Source: Coenobita brevimanus
Lineage: Eukaryota > Arthropoda > Malacostraca > Decapoda > Coenobitidae
Assembly (NCBI GenBank): GCA_032717465.1
Contig: CM064655.1
Location: 21,657,559-21,721,558, forward strand
Length of the DNA: 64,000 nt
Direction: 5' to 3'
Positions 15,367 to 24,980 of this stretch are shown piece after piece (within the stretch, counting starts at the first letter, position 1; every line of letters begins with the position of its first letter). Made by a program: the position numbers and the translations under genes. The notes beneath the pieces are model-generated. The model was not told where the DNA came from. It ran no database searches and saw only the letters and a program-made list of their open reading frames with translations.

Positions 15367-15671
15367 CGGTACATAACATGTATGTACAGGCCCTGGACAT
15401 AATGTGTCCTGTGGGGCCAATGGGCGAGACGTCAGGTCTGCACCCACTTCACCACTACCCTGTCTCTCAACTGACTCAGAGATTACAGGTGTGGTTATAA
15501 ATGGCACAGGAAGGGCATGTCCCTGAGTAGTGGCGATACTTTGGCACACACTGCAGGAACGGAGAAAACTATTTATGTCCCGTCCCATCCCTGGCCAGAA
15601 AAAGTCAGCTCGGATATGGCCCTGGGTCTTCCTTTTGCCCATGTGACCTCCTGAGGCTGAACAATGACCCC
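15364..15671 (-). pseudogene. Integrase fragment (HHCC zinc finger) in a shifted frame
   Basis: On the minus strand this frame carries the rest of an integrase N-terminal zinc-binding domain: H-x6-H (GHCSASGGH), KRKTQGHIRADFFWPG, and C-x2-C (CSVC) followed by QS. This domain helps integrase bind element DNA ends. It is one base out of frame with the upstream Gag-protease ORF; the shift maps close to a CCCC run at 15668-15671. Downstream the frame still shows a proline-rich linker (LPVPFITTPVISE), then decays where the catalytic core should start and runs into the tandem array. None of the integrase catalytic acidic residues can be placed. Confidence 0.8.
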
Positions 15672-17737
15672 ATTCCTAACACTGCTAGGCGGTACTTTGC
15701 GGGAACGACAAACTGCAGTCGAACCTCGCCCTCGGGTGTTCGTGACTCACGGTAGAGCCGTCCTTGTTTACGAAGGAACTTGGCTCGACCTCCCCGTGAA
15801 TACTTTATCACTCGACCCTTTTGTTTGTTCCGCACGGTAGCAAGTGTCGGGTCAGAATGTTGTTCTTGTACAACAAGTTGACTACACATCAGATCTTGCG
15901 GCGATTCAATGATCACTGGGGTGACACAGTCTGGAGCCTCAGTCATGGCTCGTGTTACCGCAGCAGCCGAAGTCTGAGTAGCGTCATTGGAGCAACTATC
16001 CTTGACTCCTTGAATATTGCCTACTATAAAGTCAAATAGAGGCTCTGGCATGACAACTGCGAGTGTCGTACCAGTATAAAATGGAGATGCCACCTGGATA
16101 CATGCCTCAGGGAACAATCTCACTGATCCATCAATAAGCTTTTCATGGATCTGTCGACCTGTATACTGCTCAGGCCGAACTAGACTCTGCTTGACAGAGC
16201 AACCTGAGGAACCATTATCTCTCAGGACCTTCACAGGAATGCCTCCCACAAACCCTGGCTGAACAAGGAAGGTACTGTCACCTGTGGGAGGGCCTGTGGA
16301 GGAAGCAGCTAGCCACTCATGAGGCTGCTGAATTGATGTGGCAAACATTGTGCCTTGAGGGTTATAAGATGGAACATTGGCCATCTGTGGAGGGGGGTTC
16401 ACTGTCACTGTGGGACTAGTGAACTGTGGGGAAGTACCCACACTGGTAGGGACGTGACCACCAGGCTGCTGCTGAGGAATGAAGGCTGCATTTGCTTCCT
16501 GCCTCTTTTGAGCTGGTGGTGAAAAAGTTTGTCCCGACGGTCGGTTGCATGGCTGATACTGCTGCTGGTTAGGGTACTTGTTGTACCTCTTCCACTCAGG
16601 TTTCTGAGTGTTTTGCCCCTGGTCCTTCCACTGCGGTTTTGGACCTTGACCATTACTCTGAGAACGGCCTTGGTGCTGGGATTCAGTCTTAGACGGCTTC
16701 CCAGACTTGGCAGTATCTTTTCTGCTCCAGGTGTTTTGCTTATGAGCTTGATACCCGTATGCAGTACAGAATGCGTCAGCCTTCTCTGCCATTTGGCTGG
16801 CATCTTTCACCTGGCAGATCTTAAGCTGTGCTATGAGCTCAGCAGGCCACGACCTCTCTAGCTGTGTACGCAGCATAAGGTCAATTATCCCCTCACGCGT
16901 GGAAGGAGTTTCATCTTTCTCCATCCACTCATTTAAGTAAGCTGTGAGACGATCAAGGAACTGAACAGCTGTCTCCTTGTCTTGGAGACGAGCTCGCATG
17001 AACTGAACTTTGGCGTCGTCTACTGTGAGACCATACGCCTTAATGAGTGCAGCTTTCATCATCTCATATGTGAGATTGTCTCCACGAATTCTGTGGAGAA
17101 TATCGAGGGGAGGGCCCTCAAATAAACTAAGAAATTGGATCCGCTTAGCTGCCTCATCCAGTTGATACATGTCTGCCATGTCCTCAAAACGAGCTATGTA
17201 CGGCTCGATTCGCTCGCTTTCCTTGTATGAAGGAAGCTTGATGCGTGGGGTCGCCAGGACATGTGCAGGAAGAACGCTCGTGGAGCTTGGACCAACTGCA
17301 CCAGATGTATCTGAAGCCAAGGAATCTCGCTTGAGCTTCATCATTTCATATTCGTGTTTTTCACGTGCCTCACGTTCGGCACGTTCGTGCTCTCGTTCTC
17401 GCTCGCGTTGTTCACGCTCGTATTCGCGCTGTTCTCGCTCGTGTTCGCGCTGTTGTCGCTCTTTTTCTAACTCGAGCTCGCGTTGTTTCTGCTCGTGTTC
17501 GCGCTGTTCTCGCTCGTATTCGCGCTCTTTCTCACGCTGCTCTTGTTCATATGCACGCTCTCTTTCACGTTGTTCGTGCTGTTCTCGCTCGTATTCGCGC
17601 TGAATCTTACGCTCTTCACGGGCATCATTCTCGCGCTGCTGCTCCTGATTATGCCGTGAGAGTATATACTCTTTAATTTCGGTTGGGTCCGAAAGACCCA
17701 TTTCTTTGGCTTCCTGTAAAAATACAGTAGTAGCCAT
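15605..17737 (-). CDS. Gag - aspartic protease - partial integrase polyprotein of the LTR element
   Basis: 710 codons from ATG at 17737-17735; this ATG is the first of the open frame and follows about 400 bp of leader. Residues 30-140 are a highly charged R/E/Q coiled coil. Residues about 165-330 (RIKLPSYKESERIEPYIARF, ILHRIRG, QFLDRLTAYLNEWM) resemble the SCAN-like capsid found in some Ty3/gypsy Gags. Residues 331-420 are basic and Q/N-rich with no CCHC knuckle, so RNA binding would not use a zinc knuckle. Residues 500-580 are retropepsin-like: the catalytic triplet region reads RDNGSSG around D507, with N where T or S is usual, and FIVGNIQG near 568. From about 620 the chain enters the start of an integrase zinc-binding domain (FLRKQGRLYRE, FVVPAKYRLAVL) without any reverse transcriptase between. 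The frame then shifts. Gag may be functional; the protease is doubtful because of DNG. Confidence 0.88.
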   Translation of the reverse strand: MATTVFLQEAKEMGLSDPTEIKEYILSRHNQEQQRENDAREERKIQREYEREQHEQRERERAYEQEQREKEREYEREQREHEQKQRELELEKERQQREHEREQREYEREQREREREHERAEREAREKHEYEMMKLKRDSLASDTSGAVGPSSTSVLPAHVLATPRIKLPSYKESERIEPYIARFEDMADMYQLDEAAKRIQFLSLFEGPPLDILHRIRGDNLTYEMMKAALIKAYGLTVDDAKVQFMRARLQDKETAVQFLDRLTAYLNEWMEKDETPSTREGIIDLMLRTQLERSWPAELIAQLKICQVKDASQMAEKADAFCTAYGYQAHKQNTWSRKDTAKSGKPSKTESQHQGRSQSNGQGPKPQWKDQGQNTQKPEWKRYNKYPNQQQYQPCNRPSGQTFSPPAQKRQEANAAFIPQQQPGGHVPTSVGTSPQFTSPTVTVNPPPQMANVPSYNPQGTMFATSIQQPHEWLAASSTGPPTGDSTFLVQPGFVGGIPVKVLRDNGSSGCSVKQSLVRPEQYTGRQIHEKLIDGSVRLFPEACIQVASPFYTGTTLAVVMPEPLFDFIVGNIQGVKDSCSNDATQTSAAAVTRAMTEAPDCVTPVIIESPQDLMCSQLVVQEQHSDPTLATVRNKQKGRVIKYSRGGRAKFLRKQGRLYRESRTPEGEVRLQFVVPAKYRLAVLGMGSLFSLRRSHGQKEDPGPYPS

Positions 17738-18121
17738 TTCGCTAATTTATTAAGCAAACCAAAATTGAGTACTGACTGCTTAGCGACGAATACTAATAAA
17801 CACAAGTAAAGAGTACAGACACAAGTTAGTGGTGACCAGTCTTATCCAGTTAACTGGCAAAGAATAAATCAAAAATGTAAATGACTGGGAAGACTCAATA
17901 ATAAACACAAATGGGTACGCTGACTTCCCAGAAGCGAATAGAATCGTGTGGCGTTACCAAGAATAAACTAGAGTTAAGTACTCTATTGATTAATAAAGCA
18001 AAAACTCACTTGCTAAATTAACGGTAAACACCAGTAAACTTGTGCCTATAAACTTTAATTATACCTAAATATGAATGAGTGAGCACTATCTCGTGAATAG
18101 CTTTAGAGCTAGGAGTTAATA

Positions 18122-18142
18122 TCCTGGAATGAGGTCGCCAAT
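18122..18142 (-). promoter_or_regulatory. Primer-binding-site candidate of the 4.9-kb element
   Basis: On the minus strand, two bases after the 5' LTR, the sequence reads TGGCGACCTCATTCCAGG. TGG pairs with the CCA end carried by tRNAs, and the position is right for minus-strand priming. I cannot assign the tRNA. Confidence 0.55.
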
Positions 18143-18589
18143 TGTCACGGGGTTTTTATAATATCACGGTAATTTTGATATATAAATGCTTTGTATCACC
18201 CAGGGGGTGGGAGTTTGAAGAAACTGATACTCTGTGGAGCTTGGGATGCTAGCTGACCTCTCTTCACTTCTGAGCACAGGACCTCTCTCCGTCAAAGCCA
18301 CCACTAGACTGAATTCAAATAATGTACAGGCAGGACGCACAAGCTACCAGAAGGCGTGGCTAACGGTTTAGGCAAGCAGAGGTGAACGATAAAGAAACAA
18401 TAGTATCGCTCAGTAGCGCACTTAGTGACGTGCATCAAATCGGTCACCCCTGAAAACGGTGACGAATGATTTGAAAAGTATACCCCGAAATGGAGAGAGA
18501 AACGGTTAACTGAGCGATACACAGTGAGCTTTCCACTAATAGTTCGTGGCTTCTCACAAAAAGGAAATGTCGCGAATTGATTCGTGACA
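18143..18589 (-). repeat. 5' LTR (right copy) of the 4.9-kb element
   Basis: 447 bp. Its ends form a 7-bp inverted repeat TGTCACG...CGTGACA. As the upstream LTR of a minus-strand element it should hold the promoter; TTTATATATC about 45-60 bp before its inner end is a TATA-like candidate. The 72-codon open frame inside is repeated in the other LTR and shows nothing recognisable. Confidence 0.95.
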
Positions 18590-18593
18590 GATG

Positions 18594-18731
18594 GGCCATG
18601 CCACTAGCTTGTGGAAACAACAATTTGCTTTTTATTTCACTTATAAAAGGAGTTTATGTGATGATGTGCCATGCCACTTGCTTGTGGAGACAACAATTTG
18701 CTTTTTGTTTTACTTTTAGAAGGAGTTTATG
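18594..18731. repeat. ~72-bp tandem duplication beside the LTR insertion site
   Basis: GCCATGCCACTAGCTTGTGG...AGGAGTTTATGTG is followed by a second copy with GCCATGCCACTTGCTTGTGG...AGGAGTTTATGTG. The 5-bp target duplication overlaps the first copy's start, so the retrotransposon landed at the edge of this repeat. Confidence 0.85.
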
Positions 18732-20223
18732 TGGTATTTGGGCATTTGTAGTAACACTTACACTTATTTTCATTTGTTTGTTATGTGATCTTACTCTATT
18801 TCTTTATCTTTCTTTCTTTATTTCTTTCTTTTTTTTGTATGTATTGATTTTCTATAGTTTGTTTTTCTTCGTTTGTCTACGTTTTTTCTGTGTTGTTCAT
18901 GGTTGCATAATTGCTGGTTAATTTCGTAGGGACCCTTTTTTAAGGTTTAGTTTATATTGCACAGATATTACTGAAAATGATATTATATAGCCCCATATTT
19001 TGTTATTTTATATAAAAAATATATATACACTATATACAGTATTAACTATATACACTGACTTGTTCTTCACTTGTACCTATCGTGGGCAATATATGTGTCA
19101 GCACTGTGTGGAAATCATTGTCTTCAAGATTGTGTTGAAGATGTTCACTCTTGCTAACATCATTTGTGTTGGCCATTTTTTTTCTTTTTCTTCTCTGGTT
19201 TTCCTTATAACTTAATTTATCTGTTTCCACTAGGTAGCTTTAATTAATAAATGTTTAATACAGTTCTTTTAATCGCTCACTGAGTAACTGTGATAGTATA
19301 TTTTCTTTATTACTTTGTAGATGTAATAATGTATAGCTGTATGTATGAAACACGTATTTTATGTAGGTATAAATGGTAACACTCGTTGGTAGTAGATAAT
19401 TGAAGTAGGTATATGTATTTAAGTTGTAACTACAGCACTTTTTATATGTTTGTGCAGAAGTTTTTTGTCTATCACTGTGTATTGTATAAATGAAGTAATT
19501 ATGTAACTCACTAATTTTTACCGTGGTGGGAATGGTGTGAGTGGTGTCCCACGTGGTGATAGCGTTGTTCTTCACGGGTTGATTGATGTGCTGTCGTTTC
19601 AGCAAGCACGCATAATGACGTCGACTTCCCACACTGGTAGCTGTGGTGAGTGAATGAGTAGCGATGAGTAACTTCAGTGAAGATAAGTGAGTAAGATGAG
19701 TTGTGAATATGGACTTGGCATTTGCTTCGTCGTCTTGACCTCTTGACTCCTGCGTCAGCGGTGGAGGTTGGGTGGATGTAACAGAGAGAGGAGGGTGAGG
19801 TCTGGTGGTTGTGAGTTGAGTCGTGTCTCACTCTCCGTTTGTTTGTTGTGTTTTTCTTTCTCGAGGTATTCGTGGTCGTTTTTTCTTGTGATATACTCGT
19901 TGTGGGATGAAGACTGTCGCTACTTGTAGGTACGTGTAGAAGATTATACAGACGACTCATAGAGTTGTTACTTGTAGTTGATTGTAGTTCGTTGGTTCGT
20001 CGTAGAAACTGCAAGATTGTTTGTATCAGTATTTTGTTAAACTACTGGCAAGGCGTCCTGTGACCTCTTCACCTCTACATCAGCGTGATGATCGGGGAGA
20101 CGGAGGGGGGGTTGGAGAGAATGCTGTCAGGAGCTGGTTGTGAGTTGTTGGTTGTGAGAGGTATTTTTTGTTTTCAATCTTGATATTTTGTAGGAATTTA
20201 CTGTACATTCGTAGACGAGGTTC
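18732..20223 (-). other. AT-rich sequence, probably the leader of a second LTR element (minus strand)
   Basis: It lies downstream, on the minus strand, of a tRNA-Leu-type primer binding site. The longest minus-strand frame (19511-20014, 167 codons, rich in S/T/H/N) has no recognised domain. A shorter one at 19042-19230 (METDKLSYKENQRRKRKK...) is also unassigned. No Gag, protease or polymerase motif is seen before the 4.9-kb element interrupts the region. Confidence 0.35.
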
Positions 20224-20241
20224 ATCCCACCGCTGCCACCA
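20224..20241 (-). promoter_or_regulatory. tRNA-Leu(AAG)-type primer binding site of a second LTR retrotransposon
   Basis: The plus strand reads ATCCCACCGCTGCCACCA, which equals the 3' end of animal tRNA-Leu(AAG) including the added CCA, 18 of 18 bases as I recall that tRNA. On the minus strand it is the TGG-initiated primer binding site of a reverse-transcribing element. Confidence 0.65.
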
Positions 20242-20242
20242 T

Positions 20243-20628
20243 ATCTCACAAAAGACTTTGTATATTCTTGTAGAGGTGTTTTGTAGATTAGATATATATT
20301 AGACTTGTAGACGAGCGGTTGTTATACTTGAGTAGTTTGTAAGTAGATAATCTTCGTTCCCTTTTTGTCATGAAATGACAGGAGAGATAAAGAATAGTAG
20401 GGACTATTTTTATTTGTCTTGGAAATACTAACAAAGTCTCACACACGAGTGAAGTATAAAGTAGAGTCCCGCTTGCTACCTCCCTGTCTCGCTCTCTCTT
20501 TCTCTCTTCCTTCTCGCCCATGTTGCTAGGCTCGTTCTCCCTACTACCTGCCGGTTCTATGGCTAGCCTCCTTCTGCCCTCTGCTTCCTAAATTCTGGTG
20601 TAGCAGGGGTCGTGTCACGTGTGTTACA
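20243..20628 (-). repeat. Candidate solo-visible 5' LTR of the second element
   Basis: The position next to the primer binding site predicts an LTR here. On the minus strand a plausible start is TGTAACACACGTGACACG at 20628. The inner end (GTGAGATA before TGG) lacks the usual CA, so the boundary is uncertain. No second LTR copy was found in the window to prove it. Confidence 0.3.
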
Positions 20629-21120
20629 CTGTGGTTGGAAAGTTCCAGAAACCTGTGTGAGTATGTGTGTATGTCACTAGGCTTTGTTCGTATGCTATCT
20701 CGCTGACACACTACCTACATCATCCCCTGACTTGCTACTTCCTGTGTATTGTCAACATTTCCTCAGTTAACTTGCAAGATCACTTCCCTTTCCCAGGCTT
20801 GCATGGAGCTGTCTATCTAGCTATTTATCTATCTATCTATTATGAATTGTAATAATAATATGGAGTCCTGATACATTCAGTGAGACCGCGGGAGGGAAGG
20901 TTGGGGGTGGAGGAGAGGGAGGGAGGGAGGCAGGCAGATGAGATGGAGGGAGTGAAGGAGGGGGAGAGGGAGGGATGTGAGGAAGGGAGTGAGGGAGCGG
21001 GGAGAGGATGACAGGGAGGAACTTCAGTGTGCCAGATTTCCCACATCGCCAGCCAAGAGAAGAACGTAACTTCATTGAGAATTAGTACATTTATGCATTA
21101 ATTAGGTCTTGGTTTAGTTA
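20629..21120. other. Non-coding stretch with a purine-rich (GGGA) segment
   Basis: (CTAT)n-like words occur at 20814-20842. A G/A-rich segment with GGAGGGAGG-type words spans 20886-21020. No gene is recognised. Confidence 0.5.
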
Positions 21121-21478
21121 AGTCTGGGTGGAATTCAGACTGAATCGGTAGAGAGGTGGCCTGCAGTCTTGATGGACCCAGGTTCGAATCCCGGCTGAGG
21201 CAGGGAACAGTTTGTGGATTTGAATAATATTTCACTAAAGCAGACTTTACTGATTTACCAGAAGACCCGCAGACATGCAAAAATACCCCCGCTAATGCCA
21301 GTACACCAGTCCTGTGTGAGACAGACTTAGCAAGTAATCAATATGGATGGTGGGTGTTAGGGCCGAAGTGGTGACATGTGGAGGTGTAGGAGGACTACTG
21401 GGCCCCAAGGAGGACTACTGGGACGTGGGGATAGGCCCTGAAGCCTTTGCCCAGAGTCGGAGACGAAAAAAGAAAAAT
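21121..21478 (+). mobile_element. tRNA-Cys-like SINE, copy 2
   Basis: It shares all body blocks with the copy at 9738: B box GGTTCGAATCC at 21181-21191, GGGAACAGTTT, TTTACCAGAAGACCCGC, AAAATACCCCCGCTAAT, ACCAGTCCTGTGTGAGAC, GGTGGGTGTTAGGGCCG, AGGAGGACTACTGGG and CCCAGAGTCGG. The anticodon loop CTGCAGT reads GCA. The A-box region is diverged. AGGAGGACTACTGGG is present twice in a row (about 21389-21422). The tail is an impure A/G tract. Confidence 0.85.
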
Positions 21479-22101
21479 GTGCGAGAAAGGACAAAAACAA
21501 AAAGAAAGAAAATGGATAACTACATTGGGGAACACAGTGAAAAAAAAAAAAAATGAATTGCCTTATCCAAAAAAAGGAAGAAATATCAGGAAAACAATAA
21601 ATAATATGTCAAATGGTAAAGTATTTGTCTTGCTTAAAATCTAGTGTTACTCTACCTTATTAAGTCTCATCTTCGCTATCAATTTCCATCTATTGTGCCC
21701 GAACTTGACTCATCTGTGTCGAGGCTTCGTGATGAACTGAATAGAGGCAGACAGACAAACAGACGGACAGATACATACATACATACATACATACATACAT
21801 ACACACACAGAGATAGACAGACAGACAGATAGATAGCTGTGGTAGATAAATAAATAGTGTTCGAACCTGACTCATCTGTTTCGAAGCCTGATGATGAAGC
21901 ACGTTATACACAACAAACGAAACGGCTACGTTGTTCACACAAGTACAGATTACAGATTCCACCCTCCAGTGTGTGTGTGTGTGGGGGGGGGGGGGATGTG
22001 AAATAGCTCGTGTTTACCCTGGTCAAGATTATTCGTAACACTCGTGACGCGCTTTGCCACTCATTAAGGAGGAGGCTTATCTGAAGGTATCCTGTTTCCA
22101 T

Positions 22102-22148
<47 letters not shown>

Positions 22149-22439
22149 TATAATAGATTTCAAGTTAAGGAACCATCAGTGAAATGAGCCATGCATCCAT
22201 TCATTCATCATTCAAGCCCTTGGAATCCTCGACTCCATCCCACAGACTAAACCGTCCACAAAACAACAAAGAAAAATAAAAGGGAAACAGCTACAATAGG
22301 ATGTTCACAGTCACTATATTTATGAGTGGACAGTAATGCCGTGATGCCCCAGTGGATGTCAGTTAGTGTAAGAAATGTAATGGACGTCAGGAGGTGCTTA
22401 AGGCGTGAATCAACAGCTGTAGCACTTTTTTGAGACGCT
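21479..22439. other. Non-coding stretch with (ATAC)n and (TC)n microsatellites
   Basis: (ATAC)n lies at 21769-21801 between ACAG/GATA words, and (TC)n at 22105-22143. A motif with GAACTTGACTCATCTGTGTCGAGGC (21700) is echoed by GAACCTGACTCATCTGTTTCGAAGC (21864). No gene is recognised. Confidence 0.6.
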
Positions 22440-22684
22440 TTCTATTAGAAGGGGAGAGAGGGAAGCGGAGGAGGGAGAGGAAAGGGGAATGGGAGTGAGA
22501 GGGAGAAAGGAACAGGGAAGAAGGGAAAAGAGAAACTGAAGGAATGGGAAAAGGTGAGATGGTGGAGGGAGGAGAGGGAAGAGGAAGAGGGGAGAGAAAA
22601 AAGGAATGAGAGGGAGATAGAGGAGAAGGGAAAGGGGAAGGGAAGAGAAAAGCCTAGGAAGGAGTGAAAATGAGTGAGAAGGGA

Positions 22685-22716
<32 letters not shown>
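22440..22716. repeat. Purine-rich tract ending in a long T run
   Basis: A/G-rich GGGAAGG-type sequence to 22688, then about 28 T residues. Confidence 0.8.
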
Positions 22717-23029
22717 GCCAGTCAGCACTTTGATGTTCTTTTAAATTTTGTCAGTGAATAAGTGTCGCCATTAAAACTTGGTAGATAACGTGTTGCAGGA
22801 AAAGTTCGACGTAATATGCAAAATAGATAATCTCGGAACAGGCTTCAGAGAGCCTTGTAAGTTCACGAGACTTCAGCCCATTATTTTTTTTTTTTTTTTT
22901 TTTTTTTCACTGGATTCAAGTGATTTTAGTTTTAACATCATTTGCTTCCGTTTACTATTAATTTCTTTTATTGGCTTAATTTATGTTTAATTTTGCCATA
23001 TTTTTCATTTTTAATTAGTGAATTAGTGG

Positions 23030-24370
23030 TTTCCCACCCCTCTGCACGACCTTTTCTAGTGCCACATTTCTTTCCCCCCCTCCCTTTCCCTCATGGTTTC
23101 ACCTCACCTACCTATGTTCTTACTGCAACTCACCCTTTCATGTTCCTATCCTCACCATCTACAGCGACTCGTGTACTTCTCACCCACATCTCACCTCTCG
23201 CCCTCTAAATCTAGCTATTGGTTTTCTTTCCCGAGTTCTCTCACTCATCTACGCTGCCCTTCCAAAGTCTTCCCCTTCCATCTTCACAATCATCCGGTGA
23301 TTCCCCCCATCACCCCATACATCCTTCCAGACTTTCCCCCACACTTCCTCACCCATGTTCCTTATCCACTTTTTTTTTTTTTTTTTTTTAATAATCAAAA
23401 CAACATCCCCTCGTCCCCATATATTCCCCCTTCTCTCCTTCCCCATTCACGTTTCCCCCTCCCCTTCACCTTCCCCCTCCCTCTAAACTCAGCCACCTCT
23501 CTCCATACCATATTTCATCCCATTAACTTGCCCAGCTCGCACCTGTTCATCCCCACTCCACTTCAGTCTCTCTCTCCCTCTCACCCTACCTCCCCCACCG
23601 TCATCCTTCTCTTCCACACTTTTCCACCTGCCCTTATCCTCTCGCATCCACATTTCTCTATGCTCCAGATAACGTCATTATCTTTCCCTTTCAGACTCAT
23701 CTTCTTCCAGCGTTCCTCTCTCACCCTAGATCAGATCTCCCTCCCTTTCTCGCTCCCACATTAGTCATGCTCCCCCCTTCCCTTCCCTCACCCTTACTCA
23801 TGCTCCCCATCCCTTCCGCTCCAGTCTTTCCCCTCCCCGTCACTCCTCTCTCTTCTATTCACATCAGTCTTCATTTAGCATCACTCCATTACCTTCTCTA
23901 ATTCCCTGATTCCACTTCACTACCATCTCTTGCTTTAGGTCAAATAATTCCTCCCAGCCCATGTCCTCAATCAGCCCAACCCATCCTTAGATTGTTCCCT
24001 CTCCCACCTCTCCAACACTTCCCTTCTCACGTGCAGTACTTCTCTTCCCACATCCATATCTCCAGCACCAACTCCCACTCACACCAAAAGCATCTCTTCC
24101 AATCACCCTATAGCTGGCAGTACTCCAGTCCTCCCCATAATCTCCCCTCTCCCTTTCCCTTCACCAGCTCCTCCCACCCACCTCATTCATCTAACTCCAA
24201 CACCAGCTTATCCCCTCCACTCATGTAATCATTTAGCTTACCACTCCTACCTTAACTCCTTGCCCCCTTCCACGTCCCCTTCGTTCCTCCCCACCCCATT
24301 CCTTCTTCCCCACCGCATTACCCCACTCACCCCCACCCACCCCACCTTCAGAAGCCAGCCACCTAGATGA
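23030..24370. repeat. Long polypyrimidine domain (plus strand C/T-rich)
   Basis: For about 1.3 kb the plus strand is dominated by C and T with CTCCC, TTCCC and CACC words and a T run at 23370-23388. Plus-strand frames encode only low-complexity S/P/L/F/H/T chains (for example 23093-23764), with no recognisable domain. I treat it as simple sequence. Confidence 0.8.
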
Positions 24371-24449
24371 CAAGGACCACTGATGAGGAAGGAAGTTAGC
24401 CTCGTCGTGTAAAACCGCACCACAACACCGCAGTGAGTTATTGTACCTT

Positions 24450-24451
<2 letters not shown>

Positions 24452-24498
<47 letters not shown>

Positions 24499-24512
24499 TC
24501 TGGACTGGTGAC

Positions 24513-24546
<34 letters not shown>

Positions 24547-24575
24547 AGAAGAAGAAAAAGAAGAAAGCGGGTGAC
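24452..24575. repeat. (GT)n and (GA)n microsatellites with a short spacer, then GAAGAA words
   Basis: (GT)n at 24452-24496; spacer GCTTCTGGACTGGTGACGAT; (GA)n at 24516-24542; then (AAG)n-like sequence. Confidence 0.93.
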
Positions 24576-24980
24576 AGGAGGGAACAAGGAAGAGTTGATA
24601 ATGTGATGCTTGAGGAGAAGGAAAGCCAGAGAACCAACAAAAAAAAAGAAAAAAGAAACAGAAAAAAGCAATATAACCAGAAACGATCATATTGTGATGG
24701 AGAAAAATATAAAACCCAAAACTGAGAAAAAAGGGATCGACAAAAGATTATTAAAGAAAGTCACCTCATCAGGAGCGAAGGCGCTTTTAAGCAGGTAATT
24801 TAGAACGGCATTAGGTCAGCGATAAACCCCTTCCATTAACCCTACTTGCACCTGACCCCTAATAGGCCACATCAGGTTATAGCCCCTTAGCCCATTAGAT
24901 AATACGGCGCCCCTTTGGTTAACTTAAAGGGTTACCACTTAAGACAGTGTCTCCCTGAGGTACATGGCATCTTTTGGACA

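Larger units (their letters stand above)
13708..18594 (-). mobile_element. Young Ty3/gypsy-type LTR retrotransposon, non-autonomous, with GATGG target duplication
   Basis: The element proper is 13713-18589 and lies on the minus strand. Two direct LTRs bound it, starting TGTCA and ending TGACA. The 5 bp immediately outside, GATGG, is identical on both sides (13708-13712 and 18590-18594), the signature of integrase-mediated insertion. The LTRs read the same except for one missing C and one A/T difference near their left ends, so insertion was recent. In element order the interior holds a primer-binding-site candidate, a Gag-protease-integrase ORF, a frameshifted rest of the integrase zinc finger, a ~109-bp tandem array and a 3' segment. 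No reverse transcriptase or RNase H is visible in about 4 kb of interior, so the copy would need enzymes from a relative. Protease followed directly by integrase fits the Gmr1-like branch of Ty3/gypsy, in which integrase precedes reverse transcriptase. Confidence 0.93.

Noticed and set aside
14752..15402. Possible CRISPR-like array or repeated protein (QTWVFHSLKSPL repeats)
   Set aside because: Units are contiguous ~109-bp tandem repeats without spacers, in a eukaryotic retroelement; the peptide repeat is a by-product.
17169..17603. Plus-strand frame rich in R, S and C opposite the Gag ORF
   Set aside because: It is the antisense shadow of the charged coiled-coil region of Gag.
19511..20014. 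167-codon minus-strand frame as a gag gene
   Set aside because: Rich in S/T/H/N without capsid or knuckle motifs; it lies where an LTR-element leader is expected.
23093..23764. 223-codon plus-strand frame
   Set aside because: Same polypyrimidine explanation.
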